Shown: positions 53,157-63,286, counted from the first letter of the stretch. The stretch: 64,000 nucleotides of DNA from Aegilops tauschii subsp. strangulata (GCF_002575655.3 NC_053036.3:644946736-645010735); one strand, 5' to 3'. A program made the numbers and translations. Notes: generated from the letters alone by a model not told the origin.

Positions 53157-56100
53157 TCACTTTTTCTTCGCTTGTGTCATTTGCTTATTGCGCCGTAACC
53201 ATGGATAATCTTCATCGTTTATCAGGATGCTTGGGTCAGCCTTGACTTTGAAGGGAGGAATTTCATGAAACTTTTCATAATCTTCAGACATGTCTGTCTT
53301 GCCCTCCACTCCCACAATGTCCCTTTTTCCTGAAAGAACTATGTGGCGCTTTGGCTCATCGTATGATGTATTCGCTTCCTTATCTTTTCTTTTCCTCGGT
53401 CTGGTAGAGATGTCCTTCACATAGATAACCTGTGCCACATCATTGGCTAGGACGAACGGTTCGTCAGTGTACCCAAGATTGTTCAGATCCACTGTTGTCA
53501 TTCCGTACTGTGGGTCTACCTGTACCCCGCCTCCTGACAGATTGACCCATTTGCACTTAAACAAAGGGACCTTAAAATCATGTCCGTAGTCAAGTTCCCA
53601 TATGTCCATTATGTAACCATAATATGTGTCCTTTCCCCTCTCGGTTGCTGCATCAAAGCGGAAACCGCTGTTTTGGTTGGTGCTCTTTTGATCTTGGGCG
53701 ATCGTGTAAAATGTATTCCCATTTATCTCGTATCCTTTGTAAGTCAATACAGTCGAAGATGGTCCCCTGGACAACGAGTACAACTCATCACAAACAGTGG
53801 TGTCACCTCTGAGACGTGTTTTCAACCAACTGCTGAAAGTCCTGATGTGTTCACATGTAATCCAGTCGTCACACTGCTCCGGGTGTTTGGAGCGCAGACT
53901 GTTCTTGTGTTCATCGACATACGGGGTCACCAAGGTAGAGTTCTGTAGAACTGTGTAGTGTGCTTGAGACCAAGAATATCCGTCCCTGCATATTATTGAG
54001 TCCCCCCTCCAAGCGTGCCTTTTCCAGTCAGTCTCCCCTCATACCGCGATTTAGGGAGACCTATCTTCTTAAGGCCAGGAATGAAGTAAACACAAAACCC
54101 AATGACATCCTCTGTTTGATGGCCCATGGAGATGCTTCCTTCTGGCCTAGCGCGGTTACGGACATATTTCTTTAGGACTCCCATGAACCTCTCAAAGGGG
54201 AACATATTGTGTAGAAATACAGGCCCCAGAATGACAATCTCGTCGACTAGATGAACTAGGACGTGCGTCATGATATTGGAGAAGGATGGTGGGAACACCA
54301 GCTCGAAACTGACAAGACATTGCGCCACATCACTCCTTAGCCTTGGTATGATTTCTGGATCGATCACCTTCTGAGAGATTGCATTGAGGAATGCACATAG
54401 CTTCACAATGGCTAATCGGACGTTTTCCGGTAGAAGCCCCCTCAATGCAACCGGAAGCAGTTGCGTCATAATCACGTGGCAGTCATGAGACTTTAGGTTC
54501 TGGAACTTTTTCTCTGGCATATTTATTATTCCCTTTATATTCGACGAGAAGCCAGTCGGGACCTTCATACCGAGCAGGCATTCAAAGAAGATTTCTTTCT
54601 CTTCTTTCGTAAGAGCGTAGCTGGCAGGACCTTCATACTGCTTCAGAGGCATGCCGTCTTTTTCGTGCAAACGTTGCAGGTCCTCCCGTGCCTCAGGTCT
54701 ATCTTTTGTCTTCCCATACACGCCCAAGAAGCCTAGCTGGTTCACGCAAAGGTTCTTCGTCGTGTGCATCACGTCGATTGAAGAGCGGACCTCTAGCTCT
54801 TTCCAGTAGGGTAGGTCCCAAAATATAGATTTCTTCTTCCACATGGGTGCGTGTCCCTCAGCGTCATTCGGAACAACTAGTCCGCCGGGACCCTTTCCAA
54901 AGATTACGTGTAAATCATTGACCATAGCAAGTACGTGATCACCGGTACGCATGGCGGGCTTCTTCCGGTGATCTGCCTTGCCTTTGAAATGCTTGCCTTT
55001 CTTTCGACATTGATGGTTGGTCGGAAGAAATCGACGATGGCCTAGGTACACATTCTTCCTGCTTTTGTCCAGGTATATACTTTCAGTGTCATCTAAATAG
55101 TGCGTGCATGCGTGGTATCCCTTGTTTGTCTGTTCTGAAAGGTTACTGATAGCGGGCCAATTGTTGATGGTTACAAACAGCAACGCGTGCAGGTTAAATT
55201 CCTCCTGTTTGTGCTCATCCCACGTACGTACACCGTTTCCATTCCACAGCTGTAAAAGTTCTTCAACTAATGGCCTTAGGTACACATCAATGTCGTTGCC
55301 GGGTTTCTTAGGGCCTTGGATGAGAACTGGCATCATAATGAACTTCTGCTTCATGCACATCCAAGGAGGAAGGTTATACATACATAGAGTCACGGGCCAG
55401 GTGTTGTGATTGCTGCTCTGCTCCCCGAAAGGATTAATGCCATCTGTGCTTAAACCAAACCATACGTTCCTTGGGTCAGCTGCAAACTCAGCCCAGTACT
55501 TTCTCTCGATTGTTCTCCACTGCGACCCGTCAGCGGGTGCTCTCAACTTCCCGTCTTTCTTACGGTCCTCACTGTGCCATCGCATCAACTTGGCATGCTC
55601 TTCGTTTCTGAACAGATGTTTCAACCGTGGTATTATAGGAGCATACCACATCACCTTCGCAGGAACCCTCTTCCTGGGGGGCTCGCCGTCAACATCACCA
55701 GGGTCATCTCGTCTGATCTTATACCGCAATGCACCGCATACCGGGCATGCGTTCAGATCCTTGTACGCACCGCAGTAGAGGATGCAGTCATTAGGGCATG
55801 CATGTATCTTCTGCACCTCCAATCCTAGAGGGCATACGACCTTCTTTGCTGCGTATGTACTGTCGGGCAATTCGTTATCCTTTGGAAGCTTCTTCTTCAA
55901 TATTTTCAATAGCTTCTCAAATCCTTTGTCAGGCACAGCATTCTCTGCCTTCTACTGCAGCAATTCCAGTACGGTACCGAGCTTTGTGTTGCCATCTTCG
56001 CAATTGGGGTACAACCCTTTTTTGTGATCCTCTAACATGCGATCGAACTTCAGCTTCTCCTTTTGACTTTCGCATTGCGTCCTTGCATCGACTATGACCC

Positions 56101-56519
56101 GGCGGAGATCATCATCATCGGGCACTGGTTCCTCTTGATCTTCAGCAGCTTCCCCCCTTGCAGCATCATTGGGCACATCGTCTGGTTCCTCTTGATCTTC
56201 AGCAGCTTCCCCCATTGCAGCATCACCGTATTCAGGGGGCACATAGTTGTCATCGTCCTCTTCTTCTTCGCCGTCTTCCATCATAACCCCTTATTTCTCC
56301 GTGCCTCGTCCAAACATTATAGTGTGGCATGAAACCCTTGTAAAGTAGGTGGGTGTGAAGGATTTTCCGGTCAGAGTAAGACTTCGTATTCCCACATATA
56401 GGGCATGGACAACACATAAAACCATTCTGCTTGTTTGCCTCAGCCACTTCGAGAAAATCATGCAAGCCCTTAATGTACTTGGAGGTGTGTCTATCACCGT
56501 ACATCCATTGCCGGTTCAT
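53157..56519 (-). pseudogene. tnp2-like transposase of the inner CACTA, three lesions
   Basis: ATG at 56519 (MNRQWMYGDRHTSKYIKGLH) after an acceptor-like cgcag. Cys-rich N-terminal domain (CCPCPICGN), acidic repeats, Tnp2 core (VMWYAPIIPRLKHLFRNE, FGLSTDGINPFGEQSS, IDVMHTTKNLCVNQLGFLG), DUF4218-like (LRGLLPENVRLAIVKL) and DUF4216-like (GYIMDIWELDYGHD) parts, ending RRNKQMTQAKKK. Lesions: one extra base near 56290, TAG at 55954-55952 (TGG in the outer copy) and two extra G in the run at 54002-54007. The lesions differ from those of the outer copy, so both decayed separately or were moved by another source of transposase. Confidence 0.92.
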
Positions 56520-56703
56520 CTGCGTGCATTATATATAATTAAGTGTGTCAAAAACCATTACAGAACATCATGAATAGATAATTAAGTGACCAAATTAATA
56601 GAAGTTCATCATCACATTAGAACCAAAGTACATACATAGTTCTCATCTAACAACATATATATAGCTCTCCAGAGCATCTAATTAATTAAACCATACATTG
56701 AAA

Positions 56704-57151
56704 CTATGTAAAACATTTCAATGCGAAAACAAATGCGATCATAATCGCAACCAAGGTAACAATTGATCCAACGGCATAATGATACCAAGCCTCGGTATGA
56801 ATGGCATATTTTCTAATCTTTCTAATCTTCAAGCGCATTGCATCCATCTTGATCTTGTGATCATCGACGACATCCGCAACATGCAACTCCAATATCATCT
56901 TCTCCTCCTCAATTTTTTTTATTTTTTCCTTCAAGTAATTGTTTTCTTCTTCAACTAAATTTAACCTCTCGACAATAGGGTCGGTTAGAATTTCCGGTTC
57001 AACCACCTCCTAGATAAATAAAATCTATGTCACGTTGGTCGGTATATTTGTCATAAACAATAAATGAACCAAATAGTTATAAAAAGATAATATATACCAC
57101 ATCCGAATCATAGACAGGACGAGGGCCGACGGGGGCGGATACCAAAACCAT
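56704..57151 (-). CDS. Small coiled-coil, tail-anchored membrane protein inside the CACTA (inner, intact)
   Basis: Exon 1 57151-57098 (MVLVSAPVGPRPVYDSDV), gt...ag intron, exon 2 57006-56704, about 119 residues. Residues 20-75 are a heptad-rich acidic/basic helix (VERLNLVEEENNYLKEKIKK) followed by KMDAMRLKIRKIRK; a single hydrophobic segment (AVGSIVTLVAIMIAFVFALK) ends three residues before the stop, as in tail-anchored proteins. No family is recognised and no role in transposition is known. It lies upstream of tnp2 on the same strand behind the same promoter. The outer copy is frameshifted; CACTA 1 lacks it. It could be a captured host gene. Confidence 0.72.
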
Positions 57152-57519
57152 CGCACTATGTAATAAGAAGGAATAATAAAAGTAAGAAAATTAGACAAGT
57201 AACTATCTAAAGTAAGAATTTTTTCCTTTCAGAAAGAAGATAAGAACAAGAGGCTCACCACGGTGGTGCTGGCGACGAGATCGGCGCGGGCGATCGACGG
57301 CGGTGAAGACGGGGACGGGACGTGACGGACCGCTAAACCTAGACAAATCTCGGGGAAAATGGAGCTCGGAGGTCGAGTTTCGAGAGGACAAAGATTAACT
57401 AGTGTGGCTCAGACATTTCATCGAACACCTCATGTGCATAGGAGGTGAGCTAGAGCACCCAAATGCCCTCTCCTCGCCGGCCAGAAAAAACAGAGCACTC
57501 TGGAGTGCTCTGCTGTGGC

Positions 57520-57660
57520 GATGGGGTATATGTAGGGAACTCATTGGTCCCGGTTGGTGGCACCAACCGGGACTAAAGGCCTTTGGTCCCGGTTGGTGCC
57601 ATGAACCGGGACCAATGCCCCCTTTAGTCCCAGTTGGTGGCACCAACCGGGACCAAAGGC
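57520..57660 (-). promoter_or_regulatory. Array and degenerate TATA region before tnp2 (inner)
   Basis: Facing copies of ggtcccggttggtggcacc at 57543-57658; the TATA position reads ACATATACC on the minus strand, weaker than TATATATA in the outer copy. Confidence 0.5.
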
Positions 57661-57696
57661 CTTGTGCTGGAACTGGCGCGGTGCGGTGGGATGTTG

Positions 57697-57911
57697 AGTC
57701 CCACCTCGCTAGCCGAGAGGCTTCGACAGTGGTTTATAAGCGCAGCTGCGCTGACCACTTCGAGCCCCTCTCAAATGCAGGCTTACGGGCCTATTCTGTC
57801 ACTATTTGCCTGCGGGCCTAATGGGCCTTCTGCGGGCCTGAATCCTGGCCCATGGATGGGTTTCTAGTCGTATTCAGGCCGTGGTGGCCCAGTAGGTGGC
57901 ATAATTTTTTT
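57697..57911 (+). ncRNA. Candidate snRNA-type hairpin RNA gene, unit b' (inner)
   Basis: AGTCCCACCTCG (57697-57708), 24 bp, TTTATAA (57733-57739), start G at 57762 (GAGCCCCTCTCAAATGCAGG), seven T at 57905-57911; about 150 nt. Inner stem intact; the outer stem CCTAATGGGCC / GGCCCAGTAGG has one A-G mismatch. Confidence 0.48.
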
Positions 57912-60291
57912 CCTCTGTTTTTTTCTCTTTTGCTTTATTTGTTTTGTTTTGTTTCTACTTACAACAAAAAACTTACTTATTTTATTTCTAATTACTTATG
58001 TATTTTACTTTAATTATTTTATTTTTATTTATTTTACTGCTGCTATTTTTATTTATTTTACTGCTGCTATTTTTACTTAATTTATTAAGGTTTATTTATT
58101 GTAGTTACTATAGTTTATTTTATTTTATTTTATTAAGGTTTACGAGCTGTGGGAGGGACGAGGGGTGGCGACGTGCTGTGGGACACGATGCAGGGGCCGA
58201 GGAGGGAATTTAGGGTTAAGTTTTTATACGGGAACGGTTAGACGGGCTTTAGCAGGCTTTCAACGGGCTTGTGGGGTTTTACCAGGTCATCGATGAGAGT
58301 TTCCAAAAATGTCATTAGAAATCCGTCATGGATTAACAGGTTTCTTGTAGTGATATGTCGAGCACAATGAGTGGTGATCCTCCGGCCTCCCACTCGCACG
58401 CAGCCGCCGCCACCCTCCCGCTCGCTCGCCGCCGCCGTCGTCACCAGTCCCGGCCATGGCGTCGCCGCTGCCGTCATGCCCCTGAAGACCTATTCATCTT
58501 GCCTGAAGGTGATCCTGTGTCAGATCCTCCACTTAACCCGCGTGGACCGGCTCGTGGGTCACTGACAGTGGGTCCCTTGGGCCCACTGGTCAGGTTTGAC
58601 CAGTCGCCCCCGCCTCCTTCCTCCTCTGGCCGAACAGAGGCGGGGCTCCGGCGATCAACGCCGGTGAACGGCGGCTCCTCTCGGGGTCCTGAGGGCGGGG
58701 ATGGATCCGCCAGGCCGGGGCGGTCCTCCCGGTGGTCGAGGAGGTGGCGGGGATGGAGGGAGTCGCCGGCGGCGAGCTCCGCGGCGGACGGCAGCTTCGA
58801 GAGGTTTGGGGCTTTGGCCTACGGTGGTTCCCCGACGCAGCTGAGGGTTTGGGCGGCTCCGCACGGTCGAGGGGAGGAGGATGGTGGTGCTATACGGACG
58901 GGGGGGCTCTGGTTGCGACTGAAAGGACCGGAGGGCGGCGGCGGCTGTACTGGCCGGAGATGGGGAAGAAGACCCTCCCTGGTCGACTGCCTGCTACGGG
59001 GGTGCAAGGTGGGGTGGCTTGAGGTCGCCTGAAGGACTGGACGGACTCGGGGGCTCCTTATATAGGCGGCCGGAGTCGGTTCCAACGGCGGCCGTGGATA
59101 AGAACGGCGAACCGCCGTTCTCTAGCCTGAAGGACGTCGTGGCGGCGACGGGCACTAGTGGACGAGCTCGCGGATAAGCTTGGACTGCTCCAGAGGCAAG
59201 CTGGCGAGCGGCTGTGGCTCGGGCGGCGCCATCCATGGCAGGGGCCTACTGTGGCCGGCCGTCGTGCCCCTGAAGACCTATTCATCTTGCCTGAAGGTGA
59301 TCCTGTGTCAGATCCTGCACGATACCTCATCACTACAACACGTCGGCGGCAGTGTATGAGGCGTCCATGGCCCTGGTGGCGCCTTCAAGGGAGGATGCAT
59401 GATCTTCAAGGGAGGACAGGCCATCAGATTCATCCACTTGGTAGCGTCTTTGTTCATCCAGGTTTGACGATTCATCTTTTTATTATCTAGTCTCTCAGGG
59501 ATGTCAAACGTACCCTCAACAACTAACGTCAGCATTTATTTTGTTCCGTAGTGAACCCCCTCGATGAATGCATGTCTGTTGCCGTGGCTAGAGAAAATTC
59601 TACATATCCACATCCTCATAACCAACAAGATAAGTAGCAGCTTTGATGGAGGTATTTTCCTTCACTGCGTGCTTTTTCTTTGTGCCCCTTACTGTACTGT
59701 AGTAGCATTTGCTAAATTGCATTGAGAGAATAGGACGGCACAACAAGCTAGGGCTTCAAGAAAACCAACCAAATTCCTTTTTTTTGGGTCAACCAACCAA
59801 ATTGCTGTAATAGCACGATCCGCAAGACCTAGAAGGGATCTACACATGACATCGGTGGCTTCTCCTCCGCCTGCTATTTGCCGCTTTGACACTGTTGACA
59901 GATCCGAGTTCCACCTGCTAGGCTCGAATGATAGATGTTACGGGCAACTGTATGTGAATCCCACTCCAAGGGATCGCTCTTCTCTATCCCAGATATGGCG
60001 GTTATGGAGTTGATGGCTCGTGTTTTTTTTCTCTTTTGCTTTATTTTTTGTTTTGTTTCTACTTACAATAAAAAAACATATTTATTTTATTTCTAATTAC
60101 TTATGTATTTTACTTTAATTATTTTATTTTTATTTATTTTACTGCTGCTATTTTATTTATTTTACTGCTGCTATTTTTACTTAATTTATTAAGGTTTATT
60201 TATTGTAGTTACTATAGTTTATTTTATTTTATTTTATTAAGGTTTATTTAGTTTTATTTATTTTATTAAGGTTTATTTATTTTATAAATAT
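57912..60291. other. AT-rich spacer split by a 1.9-kb foreign segment, flanked by a 230-bp direct repeat
   Basis: 57913-58141 and about 60026-60243 are near-identical AT-rich copies. Between them lie a 3' end of another CACTA family (58150-58352, ending TTTCTTGTAGTG), GC-rich sequence to about 59320 with a 50-bp direct repeat (gaagacctattcatcttgcc at 58484 and 59271), a CACTACAACACGTC motif at 59331 and unassigned sequence to 60018. The frame at 58355-59032 is low-complexity and not convincing. The outer element has none of this. Confidence 0.65.
58150..58352 (+). mobile_element. Right-end fragment of a Caspar-type CACTA
   Basis: The end TTTCTTGTAGTG is the inverse of CACTACAAGAAA, the terminus of Caspar-type Triticeae CACTA elements, preceded by gtcattagaaatccgtcatg. 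The left part of that element is absent. Confidence 0.6.
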
Positions 60292-60482
60292 AAAAAAATG
60301 AACATAGATGCGCTTATAGAGAAAATTAAACCTAAATTCACAGTAAATTTCAATTTACTGTGAATTTAGGTGAAATTCCCTGTATAAGGGCATCTATTTT
60401 CACTTTAAGAGAAGCTCAACAAGGCATAGAGGGACGGGCTTATAAACTGGTGTGAGCACCCTTCGGTTGGCGAGGTGGGACT
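60292..60482 (-). ncRNA. Candidate snRNA-type hairpin RNA gene, unit a' (inner)
   Basis: Minus strand: AGTCCCACCTCG (60482-60471), 24 bp, TTTATAA (60446-60440), start G at 60417 (GAGCTTCTCTTAAAGTG), seven T at 60298-60292; about 126 nt. The stem is better than in unit a: gatgcccttatacagggaat and acctaaattcacagtaaatt pair with their inverses around a loop of a few bases at about 60350 (arms 60303-60347 and 60353-60396). Confidence 0.5.
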
Positions 60483-60499
60483 AAACACTGGCCGCAACT

Positions 60500-60720
60500 A
60501 GGACCAGCCCTTTAGTCCCGGTTTGTGGTATGAACCGGGACTAAAGGATGGTGGGCCAGGAGCGTGGCCCATTGGTCCCGGTTTGTCCCACCAACCGGGA
60601 CCAAAAGGTCCGGACGAACCGGGACCAATGCCCCCACGAGGCCCGGCAGGCCCCTGGCCGCACGAACCGGGACCAATGCTCACATTAGTCCTAGTTCGTG
60701 ACTGAACCAGGGCTAATGTG
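60500..60720. repeat. tnp2-side subterminal array of the inner CACTA
   Basis: Copies of ctttagtcccggtttgtgg, attggtcccggtttgtccc and inverses; reversed counterpart of 31030-31200. Confidence 0.8.
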
Positions 60721-60762
60721 AAAACTGCCCTGTGACCTAAGCCATGTTTTCTACTAGTGTTA

Positions 60763-61122
60763 GCTAGGTAACACAATATATGAAACACCTAAATTAAACC
60801 CCCAAACCCCCCCCCCCCCCCTTAAAAAAACAAAACCCCAGCACCTGAAATGCTGACGCGTGAATGCCTATTGGTCCCGGTTGGTGACACCAACCGGGAC
60901 AAAAGGCCCTGCCTATTGGTCCCGGTTGGTGGCACCAACCGGGACCAAAGGCCCCCCTGCCTGGGCTGGCAGCAGCGGCCACGTGGAGGACCTTCTGTCC
61001 CGATTCGTGTAAGAACCGGGACTAAAGGGTTAGGGCTTTAATAACGACCCTTTAGTCCCCGTTCGAAAACCGGGACAAAAGGCCCTTACAAACCGGGGTA
61101 AAAGCCCCTTTTCCTATTAGTG
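60763..61122 (+). repeat. 3' end of the outer CACTA beyond the nested element
   Basis: It continues the outer element (gctaggtaacacaatatatg) with a C-run at about 60807-60822 and the subterminal array 60869-61095, ending in CCTATTAGTG. It is the reversed counterpart of 45226-45590. Confidence 0.9.
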
Positions 61123-61133
61123 GTAGCACGTAC

Positions 61134-62652
61134 GAGGGGCGGACCCACGTGGTCGTAGCCGGTGTCAGAGGACCCCGGGTAATTTTCTCGCTATGTGTAC
61201 TATATAAGGCACATGTACTGGTGTGACACCGGTAAAATTAGTCAATGGACACCGGCCGGAGCCAGCAAAACGGTGTACGAGCAGGCCCATCTAATAGCCC
61301 ATGCGGCGGCGATGCTGTCACTCACGTAATGCAAGTTTTTTTTTTGGAGGGGGGGGGGGGGGGGGGGGGACTCACGTAATGCAAGTACTTTGGGTATTAG
61401 AGGTTTGTGTACGTGGGCCACCAACCTGCTGGCTTCTCGCGTGTTCGCGTTATTTCCTCACAAGCTCGCGCTAGCCCTATCGCCGCCCACCTCTCTGCGC
61501 AACAGTGTCGCCTTGCCAGACTCGCCTAGATCACCGGAAAGACAAAGGTACGGCAAGAGAATCCCTCGATCTAGTTCAAGTGTGTGTCTCTATTTCTCAC
61601 AATTTTTGTCTCCCAAACACTGAAACACCGAACAAGAGTTTCAAACCATAAGGATGTTACAATTACATATTGGATTACTGCGTTTTTTCGGGAGATGTCC
61701 ACGTCTGTTTGAGAATAGGACTACCGGGATATTTCAATTTTTATGCCGATACAAATTTGTTTGAGAATTGAATTATTTTGAGTTTCCAAAATTTGGGAGT
61801 GCATATCATTTTTACCGATCATCCTTGTTTTCATTGTTTGGAGTTTTTATGCTTTACTGTTTGAGACTACGGTTTTTAATCCCGTGACAATGAATATTTT
61901 AGTTTATGAAACCATCAGTTTCTAAAGCTACTGCGAAAATGGTGACGTGTTTGGCAATCAAAGTAGTGATCTAAACGCTCTTATATTTCTTTACGGAGGG
62001 AGTATGTAGTAATGTATTTGACCACCACTAGAGTCATTTGCTGTTTTTCTCAGTTTTTAAAACAAATGTCCTGATCTTTTTTTTAATACAGCACCATAGT
62101 TTTGTGGATACTATGGCTTATAATACTACAAAATAAATTGCACTAATTTTTTTTGGGGAAATACTGCAATCTTAACTAGAGGCAAACATCTCAAAGTATT
62201 TGAAACCATAGTTTCTCAAAATAGTATTCTTGAAATACATTGCAACCAAGCACACCCTAAGTTTGTTATTTTTATGTATAGCATTATATGTGGCGGAGCT
62301 TGACAAGAATCTATGGGGGGGCAATGACCAAAAAAATTTTGAACCAACCGCAACAAAATTTAACCAGCGCCAGTGGCGACCATAGTTGGGGAAAGAGACA
62401 GGTAAAGCACTCAAGTCCCGAGCACCGACAGGCTCGTGTAGTCATGTTCGTGTGATAATCCCGGTGATGGGCTTCTGGCCTTGTACGTGTATGTGGATAT
62501 GGGACGGTTACTACCTAGTAAAACAAATTGCAATTGAGCTAGGGGGCCATGGCCCCCTCAGAGTTCTACATAGCTTCGCCGATGTATATGTTCCTATGCA
62601 TACGTGATGTACATGTGGACATCGGGTCATTTTTGTCCTGGGTCCGCCCCTG
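61134..62652. mobile_element. hAT-like nonautonomous element
   Basis: Left AGGGGCGGACCCA (61135-61147) and right TGGGTCCGCCCCTG (62639-62652) are inverted repeats. The flanks cacgtacg (left) and catacg (right) look like an 8-bp duplication with two bases lost on the right. Removing it together with the outer CACTA joins PMD codons in frame. No transposase frame. A further element may be nested at about 62288-62581 (ggcggagctt ... agcttcgcc). Confidence 0.6.
61954..62002. mobile_element. One arm of a Stowaway MITE
   Basis: gatctaaacgctcttatatt then ctttacggagggag followed by ta is the right arm of a Stowaway MITE. The matching left arm is missing, so it is truncated. Confidence 0.55.
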
Positions 62653-63286
62653 CATACGCCATCGTATTTGAAGAGGTGCCGTGTATGATAGGCAACCAAC
62701 ATGATCTATACATGCACTACTCGGACATGTTCGACATGCTCATGCACGATGAGGTAAGATTTCCTGCATCGCTTCAGTGATGCTGTTTGTTGTATGATGC
62801 TTAGATACCTCACATCAGAACGTTTTCAGGTAATGTGGCAACCGTACTCGATATTCTGCCAGCCATCGTTTACTGCTCACCTTAACCCGGGTTGTGTATC
62901 CCATGACGAGCATTGGCTATGCCCGTATCCTCTTATTAACTTCCACATCGTCGAATCCTACAGTCCGGAGAGGGTCTGTCATCAGTTTGATGTGCTGCGG
63001 GAATCTATTGTTGAAATCAGCAGAAAGACGGAGCGAGATCTGCACAAGTAAGTCATAAAACTGGTTCGAGATCTGCACAAGTAAGTCATAAAACTGGTTC
63101 ATGGACTTACTGGTCATCTTTCGTGTTTAGACGGACCCGTAACTAAATACGTCATGATTCATGGCCGTCTCATCTTTCAGGGTAGACCGGCGGACGTGCA
63201 AACAGACATATTGGGCGGATTTCCATAGAGTCCATATAGACGCCTGGATATGCATTGGCGAAGCTGTTTTATTACCCGTCATGTAA

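Larger units (their letters stand above)
45226..60759 (-). mobile_element. Inner CACTA element, minus strand, TSD tta
   Basis: The left terminus CACTAGTAGGAAAAGGGG is the tnpA-side end and the right, reversed, CACTAGTAGAAAACATGG the tnp2-side end. The exact target duplication tta stands at 45223-45225 and 60760-60762. 15.5 kb, same family and gene order as the outer element, inserted into it in opposite orientation 360 bp from its 3' end. It additionally holds a 1.9-kb foreign segment near its tnp2-side end (58142-60025). Confidence 0.95.
30988..61122 (+). mobile_element. Outer CACTA element, plus strand, TSD gta, with a sibling element inside
   Basis: The left terminus is CACTAGTAGAAAACTGGG and the right, reversed, CACTAATAGGAAAAGGGG. 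The flanks are gta at 30985-30987 and 61123-61125. Its own sequence is 30988-45225 plus 60763-61122 (about 14.6 kb); the rest is the inner element. The junction is confirmed because joining 45225 to 60763 gives attaattagctaggtaacac, which matches the inner element's own 45575-45600 region reversed. It also carries a 2.1-kb solo LTR in its tnp2 gene. The element disrupts the PMD pseudogene. Confidence 0.93.
24891..63286 (+). pseudogene. Plant mobile domain (PMD) gene, split by at least four transposons
   Basis: Pieces with PMD similarity occur in order and on one strand: 24891-25165 (VDRWRPETHTVHFPSGEM, VTLRDVQMILALPI), 25911-26099 (FPLSWLKSSL, then DDRILDQYTRGYLMYVFG), 30721-30987 (WIWLPLLKSWEKAGQYSWG, NLGGCVVLLQLWSW, VGRP), 61126-61133 plus 62653-62753 (YAIVFEEVP, YSDMFDMLMHDE), 62830-63047 (MWQPYS, PLINFHIVESYSPERVCHQF) and 63181-63286 (WADFHRVHIDAW). 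The last three pieces have normal splice sites. Internal lesions include TAG at 25150 and frameshifts near 26012 and 30795. PMD occurs in MAIL/MAIN-type nuclear proteins and, far more often, inside plant transposons; which type this was cannot be told. The 5' part is missing. Confidence 0.78.

Noticed and set aside
58355..59032. 225-codon GC-rich frame in the filler segment
   Set aside because: Low-complexity Arg/Gly/Pro composition with competing frames on both strands and no recognised domain.
45226..61122. Pairing the two CACTAGTAGGAAAAGG-type ends as one element
   Set aside because: Their flanks differ (tta and gta). Pairing 45226 with 60759 and 30988 with 61122 gives exact duplications and restores continuous sequence.
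30988..61122. Palindrome as an assembly artefact
   Set aside because: The two arms differ by many lesions, a solo LTR, a 1.9-kb filler and repeat copy numbers, and both target duplications are exact.
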